DNA from: Ancylobacter novellus | GTDB taxonomy: Bacteria > Pseudomonadota > Alphaproteobacteria > Rhizobiales > Methylopilaceae | Length of the DNA: 64,000 nucleotides | Direction: 5' to 3' | NCBI GenBank assembly: GCA_003241695.1 | Contig: QFPN01000003.1 | Location: 124,001 to 188,000 of the forward strand | Shown here: piece by piece, positions 32,309-40,991 of the stretch | Layout of the letters: every line of letters begins with the position of its first letter | Numbering within the stretch: the first letter of the stretch is position 1 | Notes under the pieces: generated by a model | The model's input: the letters and a program-made list of their open reading frames with translations, nothing else | Told to the model about the DNA's origin: nothing | The model's database searches: none | Position numbers and translations under genes: made by a program

Positions 32309-32686
32309 ATGTTTTTCCTGCTGCGTATCGCGTTCTGGGTCTGCCTGCTTCTGATGTTCCTGCCGTTCGGCTCGAATTTGAAGAGCGATGGTCCGGGCGC
32401 CCAGGATCGCGCCTCGATCGACGCAATGGCGGCGCTCGCCGCGGCCGGGGCGACGATCTCGGACGTCGGCGGCTTTTGCACGCGCCAGCCTGGCGCCTGC
32501 GACGTGGGACAGCAGGCCCTGAAGATCGTCGGAGAACGCGCGGCGGCCGGCGCTCAGGCGGTGCAGAACTATCTGGCGAGCGACAGCGCGCCTGCGAAGC
32601 CCGCCGCTTCGGCCCCCGCGGCGACGTCCCGCGGCACGCTTTCGGCCGCCGACCGCAAGCCGGCCTGGCGCGACCCGTCGGCCTGA
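32309..32686 (+). CDS. DUF5330 family small membrane protein
   Basis: 125 residues: an N-terminal membrane helix (MFFLLRIAFWVCLLLMFLPFGS) with the typical FFLLRxAFWxxLVLxLLP start, then a short helical domain with two cysteines (DVGGFCTRQPGACDVGQQALKIVGERAAAGAQAVQNYL) and a disordered Ala/Pro tail. This is the layout of the DUF5330 family in Rhizobiales. The cysteines are likely periplasmic and could form a disulphide. Function unknown. The preceding 264 bases (32045-32308) hold the promoter region and the CtrA-like box, no other gene. Confidence 0.8.
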   Translation: MFFLLRIAFWVCLLLMFLPFGSNLKSDGPGAQDRASIDAMAALAAAGATISDVGGFCTRQPGACDVGQQALKIVGERAAAGAQAVQNYLASDSAPAKPAASAPAATSRGTLSAADRKPAWRDPSA

Positions 32687-32854
32687 CGGCCGTCAGACGC
32701 TCTTCCCCGGCGGCCCTGCCTCCGCCGGAACCTCGCGCCGCGACCACGCGCCGGATCCTGTCCCCTTCCGGCCGTCCGCGGCGCTTTTTCTTTGCAGCCG
32801 GGACACTCCCGCACTAGGTCGGAACAGGAACACCGCGCGCCGCCCGAGACATCC

Positions 32855-33286
32855 ATGACCATCGACGAGATCATCGACGGCTTCGAGTTCATCGACGACT
32901 GGGAAGAACGGATCCGTTTCCTGATCGAACTCGGGCGTGACCTCGAGCCTCTGCCCGACGAGGCCCGCACCGACGCGAACAAGGTGCAGGGCTGCGCGAG
33001 CCAGGTCTGGCTCCAGACGACGGTCGGAGACGGCGCCGACCCGGTGCTGACCTTTCACGGCGACAGCGACGCCCATCTGGTGAAGGGGCTCGTGGCGGTT
33101 ACGCTCGCGCTCTATTCCGGCCGCACCGCGCGCGAGATCCTGGCCACCGACGCCGGCCAGACCTTCGACCGCATCAAGCTTCGCGAACATCTGACGCCGC
33201 AGCGCTCGAACGGCCTGCGGTCGATGGTCGAGCGCATCAAGCGCGAGGCCGCAGCCGTGGCTCGAGCGCCCGCCAGCGCCTCATGA
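32855..33286 (+). CDS. sufE: SufE family cysteine desulfurase activator
   Basis: 143 residues from MTIDEIIDGFEFIDDWEERIRFLIELGR. SufE accepts sulphur from the SufS desulfurase on a conserved cysteine for Fe-S cluster assembly. Cys47 in KVQGCASQVWL is the acceptor. Other signatures are LEPLPDEARTDANKVQGC, GDSDAHLVKGLVAVTLALYSG and LTPQRSNGLRSMVERIK. Length is typical. It lies away from a suf operon, as is usual in Rhizobiales. Its last 6 bases overlap the converging DUF6456 gene. Confidence 0.95.
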   Translation: MTIDEIIDGFEFIDDWEERIRFLIELGRDLEPLPDEARTDANKVQGCASQVWLQTTVGDGADPVLTFHGDSDAHLVKGLVAVTLALYSGRTAREILATDAGQTFDRIKLREHLTPQRSNGLRSMVERIKREAAAVARAPASAS

Positions 33287-34105
33287 GGCGCCGTCGATCG
33301 TGGGGCGGCTGTCCGGCGCGCCCCACCCGACGATGCGTCCGGGGCCAGTTCCCTCGACCGTGAGACCGTAATGTCGGGCGAGCCGGGCGAGCGCGAGGCC
33401 GAGCACCAGCTTCGCGCCCCGCGCCGGCCAGCCTCGGTCGCGCTCGACCTCCTCGAGGCCCTTCAGGAAGCAGCACACGTCGAGCAGCGCGCCGGAAAGC
33501 TCCGGCCCGACGGCGTCGAGCGCGCGCATGACGCGCTCCTTGGCGGCGAGCGCGCCTTCGGAAAGATCAAGCCCAGCCGACGGGCCGCCGCGGCGGCCGC
33601 TCGAGACCGCGGCCTCCCAGTTGGCGGTGACGCGCGGCCCCATCTGCGCCCGCGTGAAATCCGCGCGCAGCCTCTCGCCCGCCGCGACCTCGGCGGGGGC
33701 GAGCAGCGGCCGGCCGTCGCGGCCCTTGCGTCGGGCGAGCCAGGCGAGCGGACTCTCGTCGAGATCGACCAGAAGATCTTCATGGCCGGTCTCGGTCGCC
33801 ATGACGCGACGCTCCACCGTCCGATGCTGAGCGAGAAAACCTTCCGGACCGGCGGCTTCGCGTGCGATCCGGGCGCGTCCCGCGGCGGTCGCGACGAACC
33901 GTCCTCCGACCGGCCCAAACGCGAGACCCCGGCGTTCCAGTCCCGTCTCGGCCTGACCTCCGCTTCGTTCGAGCCCCGCCTCCCCCGCCGAGACGAGGCG
34001 GGACAGCAGCCTGGATTCCGCGGACGGCAAACGAGCCGTCGCAACGTCCGACTTCCTGTCCGCACGGGAGTCACGAGCGACTGAGGCTGGGCGGCGTGAC
34101 GGCAT
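33281..34105 (-). CDS. DUF6456 domain protein
   Basis: 274 residues with CAGGAG 7 bases before the ATG. The conserved C-terminal half is NEA-type: ARRKGRDGRPLLAPAEVAAGERLRADFTRAQMGPRVTANWEAAV, AKERVMRALDAVGPELSGALLDVCCFLKGLEEVERDRGWPARGAKLVLGLALARLARHYGL. This pattern is the DUF6456 domain of Rhizobiales. The N-terminal half is basic and variable, with a winged-helix-like ESRLLSRLVSAGEAGLERSGG...GRARIARE segment. DNA binding is plausible but unproven. Confidence 0.8.
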   Translation of the reverse strand: MPSRRPASVARDSRADRKSDVATARLPSAESRLLSRLVSAGEAGLERSGGQAETGLERRGLAFGPVGGRFVATAAGRARIAREAAGPEGFLAQHRTVERRVMATETGHEDLLVDLDESPLAWLARRKGRDGRPLLAPAEVAAGERLRADFTRAQMGPRVTANWEAAVSSGRRGGPSAGLDLSEGALAAKERVMRALDAVGPELSGALLDVCCFLKGLEEVERDRGWPARGAKLVLGLALARLARHYGLTVEGTGPGRIVGWGAPDSRPTIDGAS

Positions 34106-34656
34106 CGGACGCTCCTGAGGCAGGGAATGATATGCCTTTGATCCTATAAAAGGATTTTTTTCTTGTCTACCTCACAACGACGCTCCTGCTCGCCACAACG
34201 TGCGAGGAGGATGAGGCGGGCGACAACAAAGTCAGAATTCGACGCGCCGACGGGCGTCGCCGCATGCGGCGTTCGGCCCGCTCATGGCGGTCAGAAACGG
34301 AGGACGGAGCGGCGCGCGGTGTCGCAGGCGACGTCGCGGATTATGACGGCAAGCGCGCGTTGCCGCGGCTTACAGGCTTCGACGCGAGAGGACCCGACCG
34401 ATGCGACGCCGACCCAGACCGAGCGGTCCGTACGCACTCACGGACGAAACGAAACCGCGGCTGGGCGGGAATCTCGGACCTATGACCTGAAGCGCCACAT
34501 CGCCTTCGCCCTTCCGCAGGTCCGGACGGCGAAGAGGAGAAACGGAAGAAAGCGGCGTCTGCTTTTGTCCGGGGCGACGAGAGTTCGGCTTGGCTCGCTC
34601 TGCATCGGCGGCGAAGCCTGCCGGCGCAGGCGGCCGCCGTTCAATCCGCAAACGAC
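34106..34656. other. Gene-free region
   Basis: About 550 bases with no convincing reading frame; the open frames on both strands are Arg-rich shadows. At 34141-34155 a short ATCCT/AGGAT hairpin is followed by a run of eight T on the plus strand. The same A+T-rich patch probably serves as promoter of the DUF6456 gene on the minus strand. Nothing else was seen; a small RNA cannot be excluded. Confidence 0.35.
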
Positions 34657-34686
34657 GAACGCCGCCCGGAGGACCGGACGGCGTTC
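34657..34686 (-). terminator. Hairpin downstream of mucR
   Basis: A 13-bp stem (GAACGCCGCCCGG with CCGGACGGCGTTC, one wobble) and a 4-base loop, 43 bases after the mucR stop. The T tract is weak. Confidence 0.55.
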
Positions 34687-34728
34687 GAAAATCAACTGGC
34701 GACCGGCCCGAAACGGACCGGAGCGACC

Positions 34729-35148
34729 TCAGCTCGAGCGCTTGCCGCGCTGCTGGCCGAGGCCCATCTTCTTGGCGAGCTCGGAGCGGGCGGCCGCATA
34801 GTTCGGCGCGACCATCGGGTAGTCGGCCGGCAGGCCCCACTTCTCGCGATACTCTTCCGGCGACATGTTGTACTGCGTGCGCAGGTGGCGCTTCAGCGAC
34901 TTGAACTTCTTGCCGTCTTCGAGGCAGATGATGTAGTCCGACGTCACCGACTTCTTGAGCGGAACGGCCGGCTTGGGGGCCTCGACGACCGCCTCGACGG
35001 TGCCTGTCGACACGCGCGTCAGAGCGGCGTGAACCTCGTTGATCAGCGACGGAAGATCCGACGCCGCGACCGAGTTGTTGCTGACATAAGCCGACACGAT
35101 GTCAGCCGCGAGTTCGATATAGTTCGACGAGGGGGCGGTATCGCTCAT
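34729..35148 (-). CDS. mucR: MucR/Ros family transcriptional regulator
   Basis: 139 residues. The N-terminal half (YIELAADIVSAYVSNNSVAASDLPSLINEVHAALTRVS) is the oligomerisation region. The C-terminal half is the prokaryotic zinc-finger DNA-binding domain: SVTSDYIICLEDGKKFKSLKRHLRTQYNMSPEEYREKWGLPADYPMVAPNYAAARSELAKKMGLG. The second zinc-ligand position is Asp (CLED) rather than Cys, as in many MucR proteins. Members silence A+T-rich promoters and control exopolysaccharide, motility and the cell cycle, and usually repress their own gene; the A+T-richer leader upstream fits. Confidence 0.95.
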   Translation of the reverse strand: MSDTAPSSNYIELAADIVSAYVSNNSVAASDLPSLINEVHAALTRVSTGTVEAVVEAPKPAVPLKKSVTSDYIICLEDGKKFKSLKRHLRTQYNMSPEEYREKWGLPADYPMVAPNYAAARSELAKKMGLGQQRGKRSS

Positions 35149-35546
35149 GAAATCCGTTTCCGTAGGTTTGTCTCGGGCGGGTCGGAATACACGCTAACCG
35201 CCTCTTGCTCCCGTGATGTCCTTGGGACGCTGAAAGGCGCTCACCATCGTTACGGCGACCGACGATTCGCGATCCGCTCGACTGGTCGTTAGATAGACGA
35301 GCCTCCGCAACGGCGCAAGTTCTCAATCAGGTTGTAAACGGCTTTTGTTTGACGAATTTTGTGATGACTGCGCGCATTACCGTGCGGCCTGACGGACTGA
35401 AGCGGGCGTATCAAGGTCTTCGGAGCCATGCTGACGGCGCACGCCGGACAAAAGCCTCGCTGAAGCGACTTGCCCGAAGCGTCGCGCGAAGCTAGGTTTT
35501 CGCTGCCTTTTCACAGATTTTTCCATCATTTCTGGAGCATTCGCAG
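35149..35546. other. Intergenic regulatory region between mucR and ptrB
   Basis: 398 bases without a gene. It is A+T-richer than the genome, notably 35325-35370 and 35500-35540, as expected of a MucR-controlled promoter. No exact promoter consensus or inverted repeat stood out. Confidence 0.4.
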
Positions 35547-37679
35547 ATGTCGGACAGCGCTTTCCGCGCGCCCCGCGTCGAACCGCCGCGCGCCGAGAGG
35601 CGCCCGCACGTCGTCGATGCGCACGGCGTGCATCTCGACGATCCCTACGCCTGGCTGAAGGCCGACAACTGGCGGGAAGCGCTGCGAGATCCGTCTGTTC
35701 TGCCGGCCGACATCCGCGCCCATCTCGAAGCCGAGAACGCTTACGCCGCGTCCCTGCTCTCGCCGCTCGACGCCTTGAAGGCGCGGCTCGTCGCCGAGAT
35801 GCGCGGCCGGATCAAGGAGGACGATTCGAGCGTGCCCGAGAAGGATGGACCGTTCGACTACGCGGTCCGCCATCGCGAGGGCGGCCAGCATCCGCTGATC
35901 GTCCGCCGGCACGCCGGGGCGACGGAAGCGGACGAGACCATCCTGCTCGACGGCGACGCGCTCGCAGAGGGGCGCGCCTTTTTCCAGCTCGGCTCATGGC
36001 GCGTGTCGCCCGACCATGGCCTTCTCGCCTGGAGCGCCGACGAAGCAGGCTCGGAGTTCCTGACGATCCGTGTCCGTGACCTCGCGACCGGCGAAGACCT
36101 TGCCGACGTCGTGCCTGACGCGACCGGAGCCGCGGTCTGGAGCGGGGACGGAAAGAGCTTCTGGTACGTGCGGCTCGACGAGGAGCACCGCGCGCTCGAG
36201 GTCTACAGACACGTGCTCGGCGAGGATCCGACGCAGGACGGCCTCGTCTTCCGGGAGAGCGATCCCGGCTGGTTCGTGGGCGTCGAGGAGACGCGTTCAG
36301 GCGCCTACTGCGTAATCACGATCTCGGACCACGACACCAGCGAAGCCCGGCTGATCGAACGCGCGACGCCGGACGCCGAGCCGCGGATCGTGTTTCCGCG
36401 CAAGGCCGGCGTGCGCTATGAGATCGACCATCACCCCGACCTCGACGGACGCTCGACGCTCCTCATCCGCACCAACGCCGACGGGGCGATCGACTTCAAG
36501 CTCGTGGCGGCGGACGCGGCCGATCCCTCGCGCCTGCGCGAGATCGTGCCGAACCGGCCGGGTGTCTATCTGCTGGACCATGCGGTCACCGCGCGCCACG
36601 TCGTTCGGCTCGAACGCGTGGACGCGCTTCCAAGGATCGTCGTCCGCAGCCTTGCGGACGGCGCCGAGCACGAGATCGCCTTTCCGGAGGAAGCCTATTC
36701 GCTCGGCGTCTCGTCGGGTGCGTCTTTCGACACCGACGAAACACGCTTCGTCTACTCCTCGCCCGCGACGCCCTCGGAGACGTGGGATTACGACATGGCG
36801 ACGCGCGAACGCCGCCTCCGGAAACGTCAGGAAATTCCCTCAGGCCACGACCCGGCGCGCTACGCGGTGCGCCGCATTCAGGCTCAGGCGCCGGACGGCG
36901 AGAGCGTGCCGGTCACCGTCATCCATCGCGCGGGCCTCGCGCTCGACGGCCAGGCGCCATGCCTGCTCTACGGATACGGGGCCTACGGGATCTCGATCCC
37001 CGCGAGCTTCTCCGGAGGCCGGCTCTCGCTCGTCGACCGCGGCTTCGTCTACGCCATCGCGCATATCCGCGGCGGAACGGAGAAGGGCTGGGGCTGGTAT
37101 CTCGACGGCAAGCTCGCGAACAAGACCAACAGCTTCACCGACTTCATCGCGGCCGCCGAGGCGCTCGTCGCGCAGGGGTTCACGAAGGCCGGCTCGATCG
37201 TCGCCCATGGCGGCTCGGCGGGCGGCATGCTGATGGGAGCGGTCGCGAACATGCGCCCCGACCTCTTCGCCGCCGTCCTCGCGGAAGTGCCCTTCGTCGA
37301 CGTGCTGGCCACGATGATGGACGAGACGCTGCCGCTCACGCCTCCGGAATGGCCCGAATGGGGCGACCCGATCCGCGACGCGGCGGCGTTCGAGCGGATC
37401 CGGAACTACAGCCCCGTGGACAACGTCGTGCCCCGTCCCTATCCGGCGATCCTCGCGCTCGCCGGGCTGACGGACCCGCGCGTGACCTATTGGGAGCCGG
37501 CCAAATGGGTCGCGCGACTGCGCGAGGCGACGACGTCAGGCCGCCCGATCGCGCTCCGCACCAACATGGACGCGGGCCACGGCGGCGCTTCGGGACGCTT
37601 CGACCGGCTGGAGGAGGTGGCGCTCGCCTACGCGTTCGCGCTCCAGGCGACGGGACGCGAGCAGACGCCGCCGGACTGA
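35547..37679 (+). CDS. ptrB: Oligopeptidase B (S9 prolyl oligopeptidase family)
   Basis: 710 residues, with GGAG before the ATG. It cleaves short peptides after basic residues. The N-terminal part starts PHVVDAHGVHLDDPYAWLKADNW and builds the seven-bladed propeller. The alpha/beta-hydrolase domain contains the triad: Ser in AHGGSAGGMLMG (about residue 556), Asp in LTDPRVTYWEPAKW (about 641) and His in DAGHGGASGRF (about 676). GYGAYGISIPASFSGGRLSLVDRGFVYAIAHIRGGTEKGWGWYLDGK is highly characteristic. There is no signal peptide, so it is cytoplasmic. It converges with the 554-aa membrane protein. Confidence 0.95.
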   Translation: MSDSAFRAPRVEPPRAERRPHVVDAHGVHLDDPYAWLKADNWREALRDPSVLPADIRAHLEAENAYAASLLSPLDALKARLVAEMRGRIKEDDSSVPEKDGPFDYAVRHREGGQHPLIVRRHAGATEADETILLDGDALAEGRAFFQLGSWRVSPDHGLLAWSADEAGSEFLTIRVRDLATGEDLADVVPDATGAAVWSGDGKSFWYVRLDEEHRALEVYRHVLGEDPTQDGLVFRESDPGWFVGVEETRSGAYCVITISDHDTSEARLIERATPDAEPRIVFPRKAGVRYEIDHHPDLDGRSTLLIRTNADGAIDFKLVAADAADPSRLREIVPNRPGVYLLDHAVTARHVVRLERVDALPRIVVRSLADGAEHEIAFPEEAYSLGVSSGASFDTDETRFVYSSPATPSETWDYDMATRERRLRKRQEIPSGHDPARYAVRRIQAQAPDGESVPVTVIHRAGLALDGQAPCLLYGYGAYGISIPASFSGGRLSLVDRGFVYAIAHIRGGTEKGWGWYLDGKLANKTNSFTDFIAAAEALVAQGFTKAGSIVAHGGSAGGMLMGAVANMRPDLFAAVLAEVPFVDVLATMMDETLPLTPPEWPEWGDPIRDAAAFERIRNYSPVDNVVPRPYPAILALAGLTDPRVTYWEPAKWVARLREATTSGRPIALRTNMDAGHGGASGRFDRLEEVALAYAFALQATGREQTPPD

Positions 37680-37684
37680 ACGCC

Positions 37685-39349
37685 TCAGCCGCGGCGAGCC
37701 GGCGGCTCGCCGGGCTTGTCGCCTTCGAGTTCCGACAACGCCGCTTCGAGAGGATCCTGATCGGGCGCCTCGGCCGGCGCCGGTTCGGCAGGCTCGGAGA
37801 CCGGATCCGGCTCCTCCTCGGCATATCCGGGACCGCGGGCGGCGATCACGGTGGCGCGCAGTTCTTCGACTGTCGCAAAGCGCCTAGACCCATGGGGCGA
37901 CAGCGCCTCGACCGAGCCGTCGTCGAAAAAGCGATAGGTCACGCCCCGATGCTCGCCTTCGCGCACGACCTGCGGCTCGCCGGGCTCCGTCTCGGCCGGC
38001 TCGTGCTCAGGTTCGGGTTCGGGTTCGGGCTCCGACCCGATCTGCGGTTCGGTCCCGACGCCGCTCCATGACGGCTCGACGGCGGGCGCGTCCTGCTCGA
38101 CGGCCGCGACCTCGGACGTCTCGGCTTCCGCCTCTTCGGTCACGGCCGCGCTTTCGGCGATCGGCTCCGGCTCGGCCGGCTGGGAGGCCTGAACCTCCTG
38201 CTCGAGCGTCGAGCGGGCCTCGCGGCGGGCGCGGGCGCGGGCGAGCCACTCGGGGACCTTTGGTTCAGAAGCCTTCTCGGGCACGTTTGGTTCGACGACG
38301 ATCCGCTCCGACGGCACGGGTTCCGACAGCCTCTCCTCGGCCGCCTCCGACGTCACGGCGTCGCCCGTCTTCGGATCGGGATCGCCGGCTCCGGACAACC
38401 CGTCGTCGACCGCGTCCACAGGCGTCGTGTCGACGACGGGCGCTGCGGTTCGCGTCTCCTCGACAGCCGGCGTCTCCGGTCGCGCGACACGCTCTTCAGC
38501 GGACACGGTCTGCACCGCGGTCTCGGACGCACTCTCCGGCTCCTTTCCGGAGCTGTCGGCATTTCGCGTCTGGAACACGGGCCGTTCGGCCCGTTCCGTC
38601 GGCGGTGCGACAGGACCGACCGCGTCGGTGCGCCTGTCGCGGCCGGCGAAGAGCTGGCCTCCGCCGAGCACGGGGGCGACCACCCGCGGCCGCTCGAACG
38701 CTTCTTCCTGCCGCCTCTCCTCGCGGCGGCGCTGACGGCGCTCCTTCTTCGAAAGCGCAGCCTCGTCGTCGTCGCCGGCATGCGGCTCGACGGATGGCGT
38801 CGGGATCGCGTCGCCTTGCGGCTCGTCGGTCTCAGAATCCTCGGCGACGATCTCGCGCGTCGCCTCCGGCTCGGGGCTCGGCTCGAATCTGGGTTCGGGA
38901 TCAGGCCGCCGGGCGTCGGCGACCGGCGGCGTCACGACGACGATCGGAGGAGCCGGCCGAGGTCGCGCAGGCGCAGGATCGAGCGTCGGCGCACCGAATG
39001 ACTCGCGTTTCGGTTCGGCGACCTGCGGTTGCGGAGCGGTCGGCTCGACGGCGACAGGCCGGGGCGCACGCGGTTCGTCGGCGGGGACGCGGACGAGCGG
39101 ACCAAGCTTCAGAGACGAGAACGGAGCCGCCTGCGGCGAGGCGCGGCTACGGGACGCGCTTGCGCCGGTCTCGACGGCGCGCGTCAGTCGACCGAGCACA
39201 GATGCGATCGCCCCCAGCCCGATCGCGAACACGCCCCAGCCCGCGAGCCGCGTGGCGATGTCCAGAACGGCGAAGCTGTCGCCGGAAGCAAGCAGATACC
39301 CGCTCCAGCCGATCAGGCCGACGCCAAGCGCGTAGAGCACGATCGACAT
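37685..39349 (-). CDS. Membrane protein with a long acidic disordered region
   Basis: 554 residues. Two membrane helices at the N-terminus (VLYALGVGLIGWSGYLL and LAGWGVFAIGLGAIASVLG) are followed by about 420 residues of low-complexity Glu/Pro/Ala/Ser sequence, including an EPEPEPEPE run encoded by a tandem GGTTCG-type DNA repeat near 38012-38030. The last 80 residues carry a small conserved-looking module (VVREGEHRGVTYRFFDDGSVEALSPHGSRRFATVEELRATV). Such a layout suggests an inner-membrane scaffold facing the cytoplasm. No named family recognised. It is monocistronic. Confidence 0.7.
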   Translation of the reverse strand: MSIVLYALGVGLIGWSGYLLASGDSFAVLDIATRLAGWGVFAIGLGAIASVLGRLTRAVETGASASRSRASPQAAPFSSLKLGPLVRVPADEPRAPRPVAVEPTAPQPQVAEPKRESFGAPTLDPAPARPRPAPPIVVVTPPVADARRPDPEPRFEPSPEPEATREIVAEDSETDEPQGDAIPTPSVEPHAGDDDEAALSKKERRQRRREERRQEEAFERPRVVAPVLGGGQLFAGRDRRTDAVGPVAPPTERAERPVFQTRNADSSGKEPESASETAVQTVSAEERVARPETPAVEETRTAAPVVDTTPVDAVDDGLSGAGDPDPKTGDAVTSEAAEERLSEPVPSERIVVEPNVPEKASEPKVPEWLARARARREARSTLEQEVQASQPAEPEPIAESAAVTEEAEAETSEVAAVEQDAPAVEPSWSGVGTEPQIGSEPEPEPEPEHEPAETEPGEPQVVREGEHRGVTYRFFDDGSVEALSPHGSRRFATVEELRATVIAARGPGYAEEEPDPVSEPAEPAPAEAPDQDPLEAALSELEGDKPGEPPARRG

Positions 39350-39567
39350 CCTGCGAGACCTTCCCTTGCGCTTCGAATTCCAAAGCGTTGTCGCCGCTTC
39401 TTGGTTAGCGCGACGTAAAGCCGCCCGCTCTTGCTCGCGGCGCCCGGCCGTGGCTATGGCGACGTTGTCGCGTCGACGGTCCAGCCTATGTACCGGGGCG
39501 ACGATCGCGGTCTGCGCCTGCGGGCGAGGCCGCGGCGAGGGATATCTTTTTTAGCCGGAGATTTTCA

Positions 39568-40164
39568 ATGGCCTTCAAGCTCCCGGAACTGCCCTACGCC
39601 TATGACGCGCTGCAGCCCTATATGTCCAAGGAAACCTTGGAGTACCACCACGACAAGCATCACAAGGCCTATGTGGATATGGGCAACAAGCTGCTCGAAG
39701 GCTCAGGCCTCGAGAACGATTCTCTCGAAGAGATCGTGAAGAAGTCCTACGGAAAAAATGCCGGTCTCTTCAACAATTCCGGCCAGCACTACAACCATCT
39801 CCATTTCTGGAACTGGATGAAGCCGAACGGCGGCGGTGCGATCCCCGGCGCGCTCGAAGCGAAGATCAAGGAAGATCTCGGCGGCGTCGAGAAGTTCAAG
39901 GAAGACTTCGTCGAAGCCGGCAAGACGCAGTTCGGCTCGGGTTGGGCCTGGCTCGCGCTGAAGGACGGCAAGCTCGCCATCATGAAGACGCCGAACGGCG
40001 AGAACCCGCTGGTGCACGGCGCGACGCCGCTGCTCGGCGTCGACGTCTGGGAGCACTCCTACTACATCGACTATCGCAACAAGCGCCCGGACTACCTGCA
40101 GGCGTTCGTCGAGAATCTCGTGAACTGGGAATACGTCGAGAAGCTGTTCTCGGAAGCGAAGTGA
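39568..40164 (+). CDS. sodB: Superoxide dismutase, Fe/Mn family
   Basis: 198 residues with CGGAG upstream. It converts superoxide to peroxide and oxygen. Metal ligands are His in ETLEYHHDKHHKAYV, His in NNSGQHYNHLHFWNWM, and Asp and His in LLGVDVWEHSYYIDYRNKRPDYL. GSGWAWL is the usual core motif. No signal peptide, so cytoplasmic. Motifs are nearer the iron type, but metal use cannot be settled from sequence. The upstream 218 bases show no clear stress promoter. Confidence 0.95.
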   Translation: MAFKLPELPYAYDALQPYMSKETLEYHHDKHHKAYVDMGNKLLEGSGLENDSLEEIVKKSYGKNAGLFNNSGQHYNHLHFWNWMKPNGGGAIPGALEAKIKEDLGGVEKFKEDFVEAGKTQFGSGWAWLALKDGKLAIMKTPNGENPLVHGATPLLGVDVWEHSYYIDYRNKRPDYLQAFVENLVNWEYVEKLFSEAK

Positions 40165-40171
40165 CCTGACG

Positions 40172-40203
40172 CGGCGGGCGGTCCGTCAGGCCTCCCGCCG
40201 CGC
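40172..40203 (+). terminator. Hairpin downstream of sodB
   Basis: An 8-bp GC stem (GCGGCGGG with CCCGCCGC) 7 bases after the sodB stop, without a T run. A terminator role is likely but weakly supported. Confidence 0.4.
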
Positions 40204-40413
40204 TACCTCGAGCGTGTCGTAGATCCCGATGCGATGCTATAGCTCGCGCGGCGTTTTCTTGCGCGCAGCAAACAGACACTCTCGTCTCTTCGGTCGCCAA
40301 GCTCACGACATCTTGACTTTCGGCCTCAGACTGAAAGATTTCGCGCGGGCGGCGCCATCGTTCCACGCGCGCCGAATAACAAAAACAGGCCTCGGCCTAA
40401 GGGAGATCGCCTC

Positions 40414-40887
40414 ATGCGCATTCTGACACCGACGCTCGCCGCGGCGTCGATCCTCCTCGCCGCTTCGTCCGCCATGGCGGCGGAAGTGACGGAGACCGCC
40501 ACCTTCGACGCCGGGCCCAAGAAAGTCTGGAAAGCCGCAGGTCCCGGTTTCTGCGGCATCGGCAAGTTTCACCCCGCGATTGAGAAGTGCGATCTCTCGA
40601 ACGGCAAGAAGACCCGCACGCTGATGCTCAAGGGCGGCGGGACGATCGTCGAGAACCAGCTCTCGTGGGATCCCAAGACGACGAGCTACTCCTACGAGAT
40701 CACAGAGAGCCCGCTGCCGGTCGAGAACTACAAGGCGACGTTCAAGGTAGAAAAGACCGGCAAGAAGCAGTCAACCGTGACCTGGACCGCGACCTTCGAC
40801 CCGAAGGGCGCCAGCGAGGACGAGGCGAAGAAGACGATCTCCGGCATCTTCACCGCCGGTCTCGACGCGCTCAAGTCGAAGCTCTGA
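40414..40887 (+). CDS. Exported SRPBCC family protein
   Basis: 157 residues. Signal peptide MRILTPTLAAASILLAASSAMAAEV, then one SRPBCC (Bet v 1-like) domain: VTETATFDAGPKKVWKAAGPGFCGIGKFHPAIEKCDLSNGKKTRTLMLKGGGTIVENQLSWDPKTTSYSYEITESPLPVENYKATFKV...TVTWTATFDPKGASEDEAKKTISGIFTAGLDALKSKL. GGGAG precedes the ATG. The same fold with a signal peptide occurs in MxaD of methylotrophs, but no methanol dehydrogenase gene is near, so I give no symbol. It probably binds a small hydrophobic ligand in the periplasm. Confidence 0.88.
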   Translation: MRILTPTLAAASILLAASSAMAAEVTETATFDAGPKKVWKAAGPGFCGIGKFHPAIEKCDLSNGKKTRTLMLKGGGTIVENQLSWDPKTTSYSYEITESPLPVENYKATFKVEKTGKKQSTVTWTATFDPKGASEDEAKKTISGIFTAGLDALKSKL

Positions 40888-40894
40888 AGCGAGC

Positions 40895-40922
40895 GGCTCC
40901 GCCGCGTCCACGCGGCGGAGCC
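40895..40922 (+). terminator. Terminator hairpin
   Basis: A perfect 12-bp stem (GGCTCCGCCGCG with CGCGGCGGAGCC) and a 4-base loop, 8 bases after the SRPBCC stop. Only a short pyrimidine tract follows. Confidence 0.6.
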
Positions 40923-40991
40923 CTCTCAGGCCACATCATCGTCATCGCTCGACAGCGTTGAAGCCCGTTCCGCGCGCGCCAATTCCCGGCG

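Noticed and set aside
34163..34801. 212-aa open frame on the plus strand
   Set aside because: Arg/Ser/Thr-rich translation with no ribosome site, overlapping the 3' end of mucR.
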